Source: Bacteroidales bacterium
Lineage (GTDB): Bacteria > Bacteroidota > Bacteroidia > Bacteroidales > PWNQ01
Direction: 5' to 3'
NCBI GenBank assembly: GCA_003557725.1
Contig: PWNQ01000219.1
Coordinates: forward strand, 1-41,822
Length of the DNA stretch: 41,822 nucleotides
The notes beneath the pieces were generated by a model, which searched no databases, was not told the DNA's origin, and saw only the letters and a list, made by a program, of their open reading frames with translations. Of this stretch, positions 1 to 14,000 are shown one piece after another (within the stretch, counting starts at the first letter, position 1; the number at the start of each line of letters is the position of its first letter). A program made the translations under genes and the position numbers.

Positions 1-118
1 AGCGGCTTTTTGCCCCGGACCCTAAAGGGTGAAGCCGCTGAAAATCAGCCACCCTTTAGGGATGGGGCAAAGCTGATTTTCAGCGGATGTGAAAAATGTG
101 TGTTTTTAGACTGGACTC
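1..118 (+). repeat. MITE copy A (left end cut by window)
   Basis: Same interspersed element as the complete copy at 3907-4057; only its first ~33 bp lie outside the window. The interior (GCCCC..CCCTAAAGGGTG and its inverted partner CACCCTTTAGGG..GGGGC, with CTGAAAATCAGC / GCTGATTTTCAG arms) can fold into a compound hairpin. The right terminal inverted repeat TTTTTAGACTGGACTC ends at 118. The next six bases, ATAGAT, would be the target duplication, but the left flank is not visible. It lies 47 bp beyond the mutS2 stop codon, so its hairpins could serve as the 3' end of the mutS2 transcript. Confidence 0.9.
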
Positions 119-165
119 ATAGATTAATTTATAGCACGTCTGATTCTTTTACTGAAGCCATACAG

Positions 166-2667
166 CTATTTCAGGGTCACCAGTGTGACGCCCTGGCCGC
201 CCCGCTCCACATGAGCATCGCCGTAACGGGTAACCTGGCTGATGCCATCCAAATGCTTCCTTACCACTTTTCTTAGTATTCCATCACCCTTTCCATGAAT
301 GATTCGAAGGTCGTAGTTGCCTGTCAGGATGGCATCATCCATAAACTGGGTCAGCTTCTTTTCGGCTTCCTCAGCCCGGATGCCACGCAAGTCCAGTACC
401 GTTGAAAAGCTTTCTGCCCGTTCCTGAATGCTGTTAATGATGGCTGAATGTGTATGGGAAGCTTTTGGGATACTGCTTGGGGATGGAGCAACCTTTTCCA
501 GCTTCTCTGCCGGGATCTCCATTTTTAGATACCCTGCAAGTATGCCGGCCTTCCCTCCCGAAATGAAAAGCACCTCGCCGGTAGCCTTCTGCCCTCGAAT
601 TCTTACTGTATCCCCTTTGGAGATATTTCCGGGCAGGGGGCGATCCGGGGCCTGTTTTTCTTTTCCAACCACATTAATCAATGGCTTGCTTTTTAATGGC
701 TTGCCTTTGGCTGTAGTTTTATTTCCGGGTTTGTTTTTTTCGCCCATATCCCTTTCAACGGCAGGCGTATTATTCCGATTTTTACTGATAATATGGTGGC
801 TTCCCACTTCCAGCTTCTTTCGGGCCTGTTGTGTTGCCTGCTTTTCGGCCTGCTTCTCTTTGATCTCACGAATGGTGTTCTCAATAAGCTTGTTGGATTC
901 CCTGATGATGCTTTTTGCTTCTTCTTTGGCTTGCTCCAGGATTTGTTTTTTATCCTTTTCCATATCCCGGCAAAGGGCGTGGTATTTTTCCACACTTTCT
1001 GCCAGTAACTGGTCAGCCAGACCCAACTCGTACTCCTTTTTATTTAGTTCCGACTGCTCTTGTTCCAGGGATTGCAATTGTTTTTCAAAATCCAGCTGAG
1101 TAGTTCCCGCTTTTTTTCTGGCCTCTTCCATCACTTCCCGGGGAAGCCCTGTGTTTTCTGCAATTTCAAAGGCAAATGAATTGCCCGGCTGGCCAGTTTT
1201 CAGTATAAAACGGGGCACCAGTTTCTTTTGATCAAAGAGCATGGCCCCGTTTTCCATGGCCTCATACCGCTCAGGAAGCAATTTGAGATTGGCATAGTGA
1301 GTGGTTACCACACCAAACCCACCCTTATTATACAGGGACTCCAGGCATGCCTCTGCAATGGCTCCTCCCATTTGAGGCTCAGTGCCACTGCCCATCTCAT
1401 CCAATAGAAACATGCTGCGGGAGCAGGTGTGATGTATGAAATGTTTAATATTTCGAAGATGAGAGCTGTATGTGCTAAGGTCGTCTTCCAGCGATTGCTC
1501 ATCCCCAATATCAATAAATAACTGATGAAAGATACCACACCTGGAACGGGGATTCACAGGAATAAGCAACCCACACTGCAGCATATATTGAAGTAATCCT
1601 GTGGTTTTCAGGCATACAGACTTTCCTCCTGCATTGGGGCCGGAAATAATCAGTATACGCTGACGGGAATCCAACCGGATATTCAGGGGCACCACTTGTT
1701 TATTGGTTCCTTTATAAGCCAAATATAACAGGGGATGAATGGCATTTTGCCAATCTGCCAGGGGTTTGTCTTCCAGCTGGGGCTTGCTTGCTTCCAACTC
1801 GATAGCCAACAGGGCTTTACTTCTTATGGCGTCAATGGTTCCCAACCACTGGTAATCATGGATCATGTGGTGTATATCCGGGCGTATGGTCTTAGTAAAC
1901 AGCGTAAGCAGGCGTTTTATTTCCTGCTCGCGGGCATTACGTAACTTTCGGATCTCATTGTTGGTTTCATAGGCTGCTTCCGGTTCCAGGTAAATGGTTT
2001 GTCCACTGGAGGATTCATCATGAATAAACCCTTTGATCTTTCTTTTTTGAGAAGCCAAAACCGGTATTACCAGTCGCCCGTTACGTACAGTTATTTCCGA
2101 ATTTTCAGGGGCCTGGCCTGCTTTTCTGGCACTGGAAAGGGACTGTTGAACCATGGCAGAGAGCCCTTTTTCCAATTTGAAGATCTTTGCCGTGATCTCC
2201 TGTAAAAGAGGGGAAGCATGGGGGAGGATCTGCCCCCGGGAGTCTATGAGCCCGTCCGCATGATGAATATGACCCTCCCAGCCTGACTTATCACGGGTGA
2301 GACTAACCAGCTCCAAATAATGTTCCGGATCCAGGCTTTTTAAAAATCGTAATACCGCAGTAATGGTTTTTAAGGAGATGTTCAGATGGTGAAGGTCCTC
2401 AAGAGAAATAGTTGCCCCATCCAGGGATAGCTTCCTGAGGCAATGGCGCAGGTCCAGATAATCCTGTGCCGGAAAGCCGGAATGGTGGTTGATAAGTTGC
2501 CTGAATTGGGAGACCTGGTCCAATGACTGCCGGATATGGCCATAATCATCACTAAAAGCCAAACTGGCTACCGTATCACGGCCCATGGAACTTATACAGT
2601 AGCCGGAAAGAAGATCACGAATCTTGTGAAAGCCAACCTTAGCCTCAAAGTCTTTGGGGTAGACCAT
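166..2667 (-). CDS. mutS2: MutS2 family endonuclease / mismatch-repair-like ATPase
   Basis: 833 residues, near the usual MutS2 length (about 780-830). MutS2 proteins bind branched DNA or stalled, collided ribosomes, depending on lineage, and do not take part in classical mismatch repair. Order seen: N-terminal clamp/core region (1-330) without the MutS mismatch-recognition domain; ATPase with Walker A GPNAGGKS at 343-350 and Walker B LLDEMGSGT around D423; a long charged coiled coil (about 520-640); a Lys-rich linker; a KOW-like segment (about 680-730); and a C-terminal Smr nuclease domain (about 755-833) with LDLRG and HGKGDG motifs. The start ATG at 2665-2667 gives the normal N-terminus and lies ~45 bp behind a TACTTTTG -7 box. 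The gene runs opposite to nifJ and in the same direction as the flavoprotein gene at 2858-3871, from which a small MITE copy separates it. Confidence 0.96.
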   Translation of the reverse strand: MVYPKDFEAKVGFHKIRDLLSGYCISSMGRDTVASLAFSDDYGHIRQSLDQVSQFRQLINHHSGFPAQDYLDLRHCLRKLSLDGATISLEDLHHLNISLKTITAVLRFLKSLDPEHYLELVSLTRDKSGWEGHIHHADGLIDSRGQILPHASPLLQEITAKIFKLEKGLSAMVQQSLSSARKAGQAPENSEITVRNGRLVIPVLASQKRKIKGFIHDESSSGQTIYLEPEAAYETNNEIRKLRNAREQEIKRLLTLFTKTIRPDIHHMIHDYQWLGTIDAIRSKALLAIELEASKPQLEDKPLADWQNAIHPLLYLAYKGTNKQVVPLNIRLDSRQRILIISGPNAGGKSVCLKTTGLLQYMLQCGLLIPVNPRSRCGIFHQLFIDIGDEQSLEDDLSTYSSHLRNIKHFIHHTCSRSMFLLDEMGSGTEPQMGGAIAEACLESLYNKGGFGVVTTHYANLKLLPERYEAMENGAMLFDQKKLVPRFILKTGQPGNSFAFEIAENTGLPREVMEEARKKAGTTQLDFEKQLQSLEQEQSELNKKEYELGLADQLLAESVEKYHALCRDMEKDKKQILEQAKEEAKSIIRESNKLIENTIREIKEKQAEKQATQQARKKLEVGSHHIISKNRNNTPAVERDMGEKNKPGNKTTAKGKPLKSKPLINVVGKEKQAPDRPLPGNISKGDTVRIRGQKATGEVLFISGGKAGILAGYLKMEIPAEKLEKVAPSPSSIPKASHTHSAIINSIQERAESFSTVLDLRGIRAEEAEKKLTQFMDDAILTGNYDLRIIHGKGDGILRKVVRKHLDGISQVTRYGDAHVERGGQGVTLVTLK

Positions 2668-2711
2668 GTGAAAAAACGATATTTGCAGATAAAAACAAGT
2701 TATTGAGAATG

Positions 2712-2719
2712 CAAAAGTA
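2712..2719 (-). promoter_or_regulatory. -7 promoter box for mutS2
   Basis: On the minus strand this reads TACTTTTG, a perfect fit to the Bacteroidota TAnnTTTG element, about 45 bp upstream of the mutS2 ATG. I see no clear TTTG -33 element at the expected spacing, so only the -7 box is supported. Confidence 0.5.
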
Positions 2720-2784
2720 CAACAGTTTCATAAATGGCCTTGTTGTAAAAAATACGATGTCTTCAGAGCGGACAAAAAAATACT

Positions 2785-2850
2785 GAGTCCAATCTAAAAA
2801 GGTTACTTTTGATTTTCAGCGGATGTGAAGTGTGTTTTTAGACCGGACTC
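2785..2850 (+). repeat. MITE copy B (66 bp internal-deletion form)
   Basis: Has both ends of the family (GAGTCCAATCTAAAAA at left, TTTTTAGACCGGACTC at right). It is flanked by perfect 6-bp direct repeats AATACT at 2779-2784 and 2851-2856, which define it as a transposed unit. The interior hairpin is missing: the sequence goes straight from GATTTTCAGCGG to ATGTGAAG, as expected if the two internal GATTTTCAGCGG direct repeats of the full element recombined. It starts seven bases beyond the stop codon of the flavoprotein gene (stop at 2858-2860). Confidence 0.93.
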
Positions 2851-2857
2851 AATACTG

Positions 2858-3871
2858 TTATGGTATTCGGTATTTTTTAAAGATATCATCGGCATGCATT
2901 AGCAGGTCCACATACTGTGCCCGCTTGTAGACTTTGTAATCTTTAATATTTTTAGCGGAAAGCTTTCCCCTGAAGTCATCCAGTGATTTGTACTGCTTTA
3001 TCCGCATCCATTCACTGAGTTCTTCCAGCATTTTTTTCAGATGCTCAGGTTTGTTTTGGTAGAAGGTGGATACTGCCTGTACGGCATTGGCCCCGGCCAG
3101 GATTAGCTTTGCCACATGGGCTCCTTCCCAAACACCCTGGCTGCCGCAGATATTGGCATTAATTTTCTGAAAAAGAAGGCCGCTGTAACGCAAAGAAAGC
3201 CTGTAATCATTTTTCTGACTCAGGTTTAACGGGGTGATATGCTGCTCGTCCTCCAGGTCGATATCTGGTTCAAATAGTCTGTTGAACAATACGATACCGT
3301 CAGCTCCCGCCTTGTCAAGCTGCCGGGCCATATGAAGAACGTTGGTGTAAAATGGGCTGATCTTTACACTTACAGGGATGTTTACCGCCGCCTTGACCGC
3401 TTTAAGTATATCCAACTGCTCCTGCTCTATATCAAAAGGGGTTTTTTCAAAGTCGCGGGGTATGGCATAAAAATTTAACTCCAATGCATCGGCACCCGCC
3501 TCTTCAAATAAACTGGCATAAGAGACCCAACTATCCTTGTATATGGCATTTATGCTGGCAATAAGAGGGATGTTGATAAGCTTCCGGGTTTTTTTGAACT
3601 CATGAATATGCTCCCGTGGACCCGCATGCTCCACATCAGGGAAAACACTGATCATCTCTGGATTCCGCTCTTCAAACTCCTCCATGGTTTCCGACTGTTG
3701 CAGGTTTTCCAATTGGATCTGCTCCTCAAACAGGGACTTATACACAATGGCGCCTGCTCCGTATTCTTCCAGCTGTTTGATGGTCTCCGGACGCGTTACC
3801 AGATTGCTGGAACCGATGATAACAGGACTCCTTAACTTTAGCCCCAAATAAGTGGTGGTTAAATGTGCCAT
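2858..3871 (-). CDS. Dihydroorotate dehydrogenase-like flavoprotein
   Basis: 337 residues forming a TIM-barrel FMN-binding fold of the dihydroorotate-dehydrogenase superfamily. Visible landmarks are the opening TTYLGLKLRSPVIIGSSNL, the strand with GAGAIVYKSLFEEQ, IPLIASINA, ADALELNFYAIP, IPVSVKISPFYTN (the Lys-containing strand), GADGIVLFNR and the final phosphate-binding region GSQGVWEGAHVAKLILAGA. This is the group usually annotated 'dihydroorotate dehydrogenase-like protein', which is distinct from the pyrimidine enzyme PyrD; its substrate is uncertain. It is divergent from nifJ, so a redox role linked to pyruvate oxidation is possible but only inferred. The start ATG at 3869-3871 lies just 36 bp from the inner end of a MITE copy, with no recognisable promoter between them. 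Confidence 0.88.
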   Translation of the reverse strand: MAHLTTTYLGLKLRSPVIIGSSNLVTRPETIKQLEEYGAGAIVYKSLFEEQIQLENLQQSETMEEFEERNPEMISVFPDVEHAGPREHIHEFKKTRKLINIPLIASINAIYKDSWVSYASLFEEAGADALELNFYAIPRDFEKTPFDIEQEQLDILKAVKAAVNIPVSVKISPFYTNVLHMARQLDKAGADGIVLFNRLFEPDIDLEDEQHITPLNLSQKNDYRLSLRYSGLLFQKINANICGSQGVWEGAHVAKLILAGANAVQAVSTFYQNKPEHLKKMLEELSEWMRIKQYKSLDDFRGKLSAKNIKDYKVYKRAQYVDLLMHADDIFKKYRIP

Positions 3872-3906
3872 ATCTCTATTGTTTTATTTATAAATAAATT
3901 ATTCAT

Positions 3907-4057
3907 GAGTCCAGTCTAAAAAGGTTACTTTTGATTTTCAGCGGCTTTTTGCCCCGGCCCCTAAAGGGTGAAGCCGCTGAAAATCAGCCACCCTTTAGGG
4001 ATGGGGCAAAGCTGATTTTCAGCGGATGTGAAAAATGTGTGTTTTTAGACTGGACTC
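3907..4057 (+). repeat. MITE copy C (complete, 151 bp)
   Basis: Reference copy of the element. It is bounded by 16-bp perfect terminal inverted repeats (GAGTCCAGTCTAAAAA and TTTTTAGACTGGACTC) and flanked by the direct repeat ATTCAT at 3901-3906 and 4058-4063. The interior contains nested inverted repeats: GATTTTCAGCGGCTT with AAGCCGCTGAAAATC, CTGAAAATCAGC with GCTGATTTTCAG, and CCCTAAAGGGTG with CACCCTTTAGGG. No coding capacity and no transposase in the window; it would have to be moved by an IS elsewhere. I cannot assign the IS family with confidence. It sits between the divergent flavoprotein and nifJ genes. Confidence 0.95.
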
Positions 4058-4146
4058 ATTCATACTGAAACAAATTTCTTTGTTATTGATTGTAAGTTAT
4101 AAAACAAGTGGAAAGTGGAAAATGTTCTGAGTATTTTTTGTTTTTA

Positions 4147-4210
4147 ACCACAGAGGTCACAGAATTTCAAAGCGTTTTTTTTTGTGGTTTCAACACATCC
4201 TCCCTGTGGT
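4147..4210. repeat. Imperfect inverted repeat in the nifJ upstream region
   Basis: ACCACAG at 4147-4153 is inverted as CTGTGGT at 4204-4210, with an A/T-rich middle. The rest of 4064-4379 is A/T-rich and holds no gene; I see only this weak repeat and a possible nifJ promoter in it. Confidence 0.35.
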
Positions 4211-4300
4211 AAAGGGTAAGCTTTCCGGTTGCGTTATCTAAAATGATTATAAATAGCTTATTTTACAGGGGGAATGCAGGTAGATTACTATTATATTTCT

Positions 4301-4308
4301 TAAATTCG
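4301..4308 (+). promoter_or_regulatory. Possible -7 box for nifJ
   Basis: TAAATTCG matches TAnnTTTG at all but one fixed position and lies ~70 bp upstream of the nifJ ATG at 4380. A good -33 element is not evident. There is no Shine-Dalgarno sequence before the ATG. Confidence 0.35.
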
Positions 4309-4367
4309 CAGTCTCGGTAGCGGCGGGGGAATTTGTTTGTACAGAACAGTTTATCAATACAATATAA

Positions 4368-7912
<3,545 letters not shown>

Positions 7913-8009
7913 AGCGGCTATCCCCATTGGTTAAAGGCTTATTATCTGGTTGGTGGAACCACCACTGCCAGGAGTCTTTATAAACTATACCTGTGGGTTC
8001 TAGATAATT

Positions 8010-8043
8010 AACCCCGCCAGGATCACTTCCTGGCGGGGTTTTT
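8010..8043. terminator. Strong stem-loop terminator between nifJ and the giant gene
   Basis: AACCCCGCCAGGA at 8010-8022 pairs with TCCTGGCGGGGTT at 8028-8040 (13 bp, 5-nt loop), followed by T residues on the plus strand. It sits between convergent genes. On the minus strand the following bases are less T-rich, so it mainly serves nifJ but may stop both transcripts. Confidence 0.88.
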
Positions 8044-8089
8044 CATATTACTTTCCCATGGCGGGGCTGTTTTTTTGCAAGCCAATTGG

Positions 8090-11000
8090 TTACCGTGTGA
8101 CCACAAACCGTATGGTCTTTACATGGGATGCCGTTTGCATTCTGAGGAAGTATACTCCCTGGGTCAGTTGTGGCAGGTTAAATGCCTGTGTGATCTTTCC
8201 GTCTTTGGGTTCCAGTTCTTTATTCAGAATCAATGTTCCCCCGGAAGAATGGATGCTAATGGAAAGCACTTCATGGATATTTTCTCCGGTAAGACGAAAC
8301 TCTCCTTTATTGGGATTGGGATGCAAGGTAACCTGCCCTTCACCCAGCTTTTCTTCAATGGCTGATGCATCAATGACGGTGACCAATACAGAGTCAGTAT
8401 TGGTACACAAGTGGGGGTCGGTTACATATACCCAGAACAGGTGGTCTCCCGGACCGTAGTCTGCTCCGGGCACTTGTATGGCTTGCGCTGTGCTTCCGGT
8501 ATTCCACAGGTATGCTTCAAACCCGCTGCCCGCATCCAGTTGTGCCACTTCTTTTTGGTTTATGGAGGTGTCCGGGCCCAGATCTACGGCCGGCAAATCT
8601 CTCTCAAACACTGTAAAGGTATCGGTGGCCGTACATCCTATAGAGTCCGCTACTTCAAGCCAATAGGTGCCGGGTGTGGATGTGGTCCATACCGGTGAGG
8701 TCACCGAGTCGTTCCACAGGTACTGAGCAAAGCTTCCCGGGTCAATAGTAATGGAGTCTCCTTTACAAAACCCGTATACCGGAGACAGGTTCAGGTCTGC
8801 GTGCATGATGGTGACGTGTGCTGTATCCAGGGAGCCGCAAAATCCGGAAAAGACGGTAACTATATAACTGGTATCCTTTTGCGGGAACACGGTAATGGTT
8901 GTTCCCGTATCTCCGGTGCTCCATTGATAGCTGTCTCCTCCTGTGGCATGGAGTGTCAGGGGTTGGTTTTGACATATTGTAGTATCATTGGGCCAAATGG
9001 ATGCTGTGGGACCGCCGGTGACATTTACCCGGGTTTGGCTTTGGTTGACACATCCGGTATTGTTGTTGGTAACCATGAGGGTATAGAGTGTGGTCACATA
9101 GGGGGATGCCAGGGGTTGTGCCATGGTGGTATCATTGAGCCCGGCAGCAGGCTTCCACAGGTAGCTCATTCCCGGTGTGGCTGGTGTGCCGATCGTTTGT
9201 CCCGGGCTGCCACAGGGCAAAGTGATCTCCGGGCCGGCATCTGCCGGAGGCAGGGGAAACACCTCCATGGTGAAATCTTTGGTGACCACACAGCCACTGT
9301 GATAATCATAATGATAGGTAAGAATATGCATGCCTGTTCCGGCCTGATTGGGATTAAACGTGTCTCCGCTCACTCCGGTTCCACTGAACCATCCTCCGGA
9401 AGGTGTTGCCGAAAGGGTGACCGGCGGTTCGTCAGGACAGAACTGGGTATTAAACCCGGAAACCTGAACTACCGGCGGGCTGAGCACTTCCACAAGCTGG
9501 AAGGCACTATCGCTACATCCGTATGTATTGGTATAGATATACTTTATTTCATGAAATCCTGAAGGAACAGCCTGGGGGTCAAACCGGAAATTGTCTGTTC
9601 CCGGCACTGCCGATATTCCGCTGCCCAGCATATTCCCTCCGGCAGGGACCCCTGAGAATACCGTGGCCGTATCATTATGACAAAAAGTATACGGTAATCC
9701 GGTAATATCCGCATGGGGCGCCGGAAACTCTGTAATAAACACTGAGTCCTTAAGCGTGTTCACACCGTCATCCACCTCAATCACATAATATCCGCTGCCA
9801 TCCTTAGAAGATATTTCATTGGTATTAAAAGTGTTGTTTGCTGGTGTGGTCCACAGGAAGGTGTAACTTCCGGTACCACCTGAAGGGTTAGCTTTCAGGG
9901 TGACAGCAGTTCCGGGGCATATGCTGTCAGGGTAGGCTTCAGGGTTGATGCTCAGTGGTCCTCCCGTGATAAATACTTCCTTATGGTCGCTGGCAGCACA
10001 CAATGTGGCATCATCGGTAACTTCCAGCGTAAAGGTTTGGTTTGTATTCAGGTTGATGGTAGTGGTAGTTGCCTGCGATGAGTCAGTGACCATATGTCCG
10101 GGCTTCCACAAGAACAAGGCATTTCCGGAGATACCTGAAGTCGACCCTTCCAGAACGGCATGGGTGCCAAAAGGGATACTGGTGTCGGCACCGGCATCCA
10201 CCATGGGAAGCGGATGGACCATTGTCTGGAAAGTATCTTTGGCCGGGCATACGCCCGGTACGGAGTATACTATATCAATCAGCCCGGTGGGAGCCAGAGA
10301 GGGATAAAAGGTATGGCCGGTAAAGGCTGCTGATCCTGATCCTGCAATACTGAAAGTGCCATTGGCCGGAACAGGAAAGAGTGTATCCGGAGCACCATTG
10401 GTGCAGTATCCGGCGCTAAGACCTGAAAGGGTGATCTGGGGAGCATCAATTACATGAATGGTCAGTGAGGAAACACTATCCACCGCCACACACCCCTGTG
10501 AAGTGGTATAGGAGTATGTAGTAGAGTAATATCCGGGGTTCAGACCCGAGGGGTCAATAGCGTTGGCCACAATCCCGGGGCCCTGGTATTCTCCGCCTGC
10601 AGGGGTGGCAAGGCCTAATGTTGCCAGATTTACCGGGGGGTCGTTTTGGCATATGGTTATGGTGTCGTTGCCACCGGAAACCAAGGGTAAAGGATGAACA
10701 ATAGTAGATTGTGAATCATGACCTGTGCACCCGTTAATATCTGTAAATGTGTAATCTATAATGTGATTGCCGCTTCCTCCGACAGTGGGGGAGAAGCTGT
10801 TGCCTGTGATTCCGTTTCCGGAAAAAGAGCCTCCGGAAGGGCTTCCGCTGAGGGTTACTGCAGCATCGTTCTCACAGTATGTAGCTGCAAGGCCGCTAAA
10901 GGAAACCACGGGAAGGCTGTGTACATTTACGGGTTGGTCTGTGGAGCTGGTACATCCATAAGTATTTACATAGGTGTAGTTAATTATGTGGGCACCTGCT

Positions 11001-14000
11001 CCGGCCAGAGCCGGATCGAAAGTATTTGCCGTAATGCCGGGGCCGGATAGTACTCCCCCTGTGGGGCTTACAGAAACAGTCGCTTGGGGATCGTCCACGC
11101 AATAGTCGCTATTCAGGCCACTTATGGACAGGGGAGTACCCGTATGTACCTCAAAGGTGATAGTATCTGCTCCGGAACAGCCCATGGCGTCTGAATAGCT
11201 GTAAGTAATAGTATGGCTCCCCGTACCGGCAATATTGGGGTCAAAAGTGTTGCCGGTGATACCGGCTCCGTTGAAGGTTCCTCCGGAAGGGCTACCTGTG
11301 AGAATCACCGGGGTGTCACCAATGCAATAGTTAGTAGAAACAGAGCCTATAGATACTACTGGTAATGAATGAACGGTAGTAGTATGCGTTTCTGAATAGG
11401 TGCAGTTATTAGCATCGGTATAGCTGTAAGTTATTGCCACGGGAGTGTCGTGGGGAGCGTTACCTGGAATAAATGTGCTTCCCGAGATGCCGGGTCCGCT
11501 GAATGAACCTCCTGAGGGGGAACCACTGAGCGTTTGTCCCGGCTCATCAGCGCAATAGTTTGAAGCAAGCCCGCTGAAGCTCACCGTAGTTTCCGGATGA
11601 ACGGTTACTGGTTGTTCACTGTAGTTGCTACATCCGTTAGGGTCGGTATAATCATAGCGAATGGTATGCGTTCCGGGGCCTGCTGTCTGTGTAGAGAAGC
11701 TGTTGCCGGTAATTCCGTTTCCGGAGAATATACCTCCTGATGGATTTCCACTGAGAATAACCAGGGCAGTGTCCATGCAGTACTGCGGGTCCAGGCCGGA
11801 AAAGCTGACAGAGGGAATGGAGTTGACTGTTACATGAAGGGTAGAGGAGTTGCTGCATCCCTGGGCGTTGGTAAAGCTGTAGTTAACAGCATGGTTGCCA
11901 GGTCCTGCCATAGACGGGTCGAAGGTGTTTCCGCTTACTCCGTCTCCAGAGAAGGTGCCTCCGGATGGGGTTCCAATGAGGGTAACCGGAGGGGCATCCT
12001 CACAGTAAGGGCCGCTAAGGCCACTAAAATAGACCACTGGTGCTGCTAAGACCTCAATATTCTGGTTAGTACTACTGGTGCAACCATAAGCATCGGTGTA
12101 AGTATAGGTTATGGTATGTGTACCGGTTCCTGCTATTGCGGGGTCGAAAGAATTGCCTGCCATGCCATTACCGGTAAAGACCCCTCCGGCGGGGATGCCT
12201 GTTAAGGTTGCTGTAGAGTCAGTTTCGCATAGAGAAGCAGGCAGACCGGAAATGGAAACGGATACAGGAGGCTGAACATGTACGCTGACACTTGTACTGA
12301 TGCTGTCGCTGCCATCATAAACGGTAACAGTATAGGTAGTGCTTTGCTGAGGGCTTATTGCGGGGGACGCCTGGTTAGAGGAGAACCCGGACGGGTCAGA
12401 ACTCCACTGGTAAGTATAGCTCCCTGATCCGCCTGATGCATTGGCATGCAAAGTAGTGGATTCTCCCGGGCAAATAGTATCCCGGTCAGCAGAAGCATTA
12501 GCGTTAAGTTCAATGCCAAGAACATTAACCGTTACGTAGTCTGTGCTGCTGCAACCCGTATTATTGTCTGTTGCAGTCACTGTAAAGGTGGTTGTTTCTG
12601 TCAGGTTTTTGGTAACGGGGTTGGGAAGGGTATGGTCTGCCGGGTTACTTAATGAGTCAGCGGGGTCCCAGCTATAGCTGAATGAGGTGGCACCACTGGC
12701 TGTGGCACTGAGGGTAGTTGCTGTTTGATATTGCACTGGGTTGGGTGAGGCGGATGCCGTAACTGTTGGAACAGGCCCCACAATTACATCTGCAGAGTCG
12801 CTGCCAAAACACCCGCCCGGGTCGGTATAAGTATAATGCAAAGTGAATGTGCCAACACCCGAGACAGTCGGGTCAAAAATATTTCCGCTAACGCCCGGGC
12901 CGGAGTAGGTTCCTCCTCCGGGGAATCCGGTGATGGTAACCGGCGGGTCGTTTTCACACAGCGGGGCCAGAGGGTAAAGGACCACGTTCGGTCCTGGCAG
13001 GTCCGCTTCCAGGGTAGCATATAAAGTGTCGTTGTCATTGACCGTATCATTTACGCCATTGGGGTCATAGGTCCAGGTGATAAGCTCATAAATGCCGTCA
13101 GTAAAGGTATAGCTACCAAGGTTTACCAGTGCTTCAGATGATCCTGATCCTCCAGAGGTGTCCAGTATACCGCTGAATGTTGCTGGGGTCTGGTCAACGC
13201 CATTTACGCTCCAGCCTACCTGTACGTTGTTTATCACATTGGATCCATAGTTTTTAATGGTTACGGTCACATCGTGGCTTCCGGGGCAAAAGTGTACCGG
13301 GTGCTGTAGTGACTTAACTCCTGCATCGTTTTCTGCAATCGAAGGAGGTGCCAGTGGTGTGATAATCACCAGTCCGTATCCTTCACGGAATCCTGCCTGG
13401 TTACTTTGGTTTGTTCCGGCGTTGTATGAACCGCCTCCTCCGTATTGTACAGCGTTGTAGGTGTGGTCTCCTCCAGAGTATCCTCCACCCCCTGCGCCGT
13501 CGTTAAAGCTTCCTCCTTTTCCTCCGCCACCGCCGAAGCCGCCATCACCGCTGGCTCCTGTTCCGCCCTGCCCACCATTGACAAAGGCTTTGCCGTCCAT
13601 GCTAGGGTCTGCAGAGTTTCCGTCGGTGAGATAACCACCCCCACCTCCACCACCTAAACTGCTGTTCATGTGTCCCTGGCCGCCATGAGGGCCCCGGTTG
13701 GTTACCTGCCCGTCTAGCTGACCATAATTTAATGAATTGGGTGCTCCACTGCCACCAGCTGCTACAATTAGTGGTGTGTCGTTAGCTAGAGCTACAAAAG
13801 TTCCACCGCCCCCGGTTCCACCGCCCCCGCTTACACCGATACCCTTTTGTCCTACAAGGACCTGAATAGTATCGCTTTGGCTGAGGATGAACTCCCCTTC
13901 CATACGTGCTCCCAGCCCTGCTGGTGCGTTATTACCAGACTGATAACCTCCTTCAGCGCCCATAGCAATAATTTTGTAAGGGCCAGAGGCCGGCACTGCC

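Noticed and set aside
428-1099. Long plus-strand reading frame opposite mutS2
   Set aside because: The minus strand encodes a complete MutS2 with all motifs. The opposite frame is hydrophobic and Ser/Phe-rich as an antisense shadow, with no promoter or family match.
7951-7964. TGGTGGAACCACCA palindrome after nifJ as a terminator or tRNA-like piece
   Set aside because: Only a 6-bp stem with a 2-nt loop and no T-run; the much stronger 8010-8043 stem-loop explains termination.
10235-12275. Regularly spaced ~225-bp repeats that might suggest a CRISPR-like or satellite array
   Set aside because: They keep a continuous reading frame, vary as protein domains do, and have no short identical repeats separated by unique spacers.
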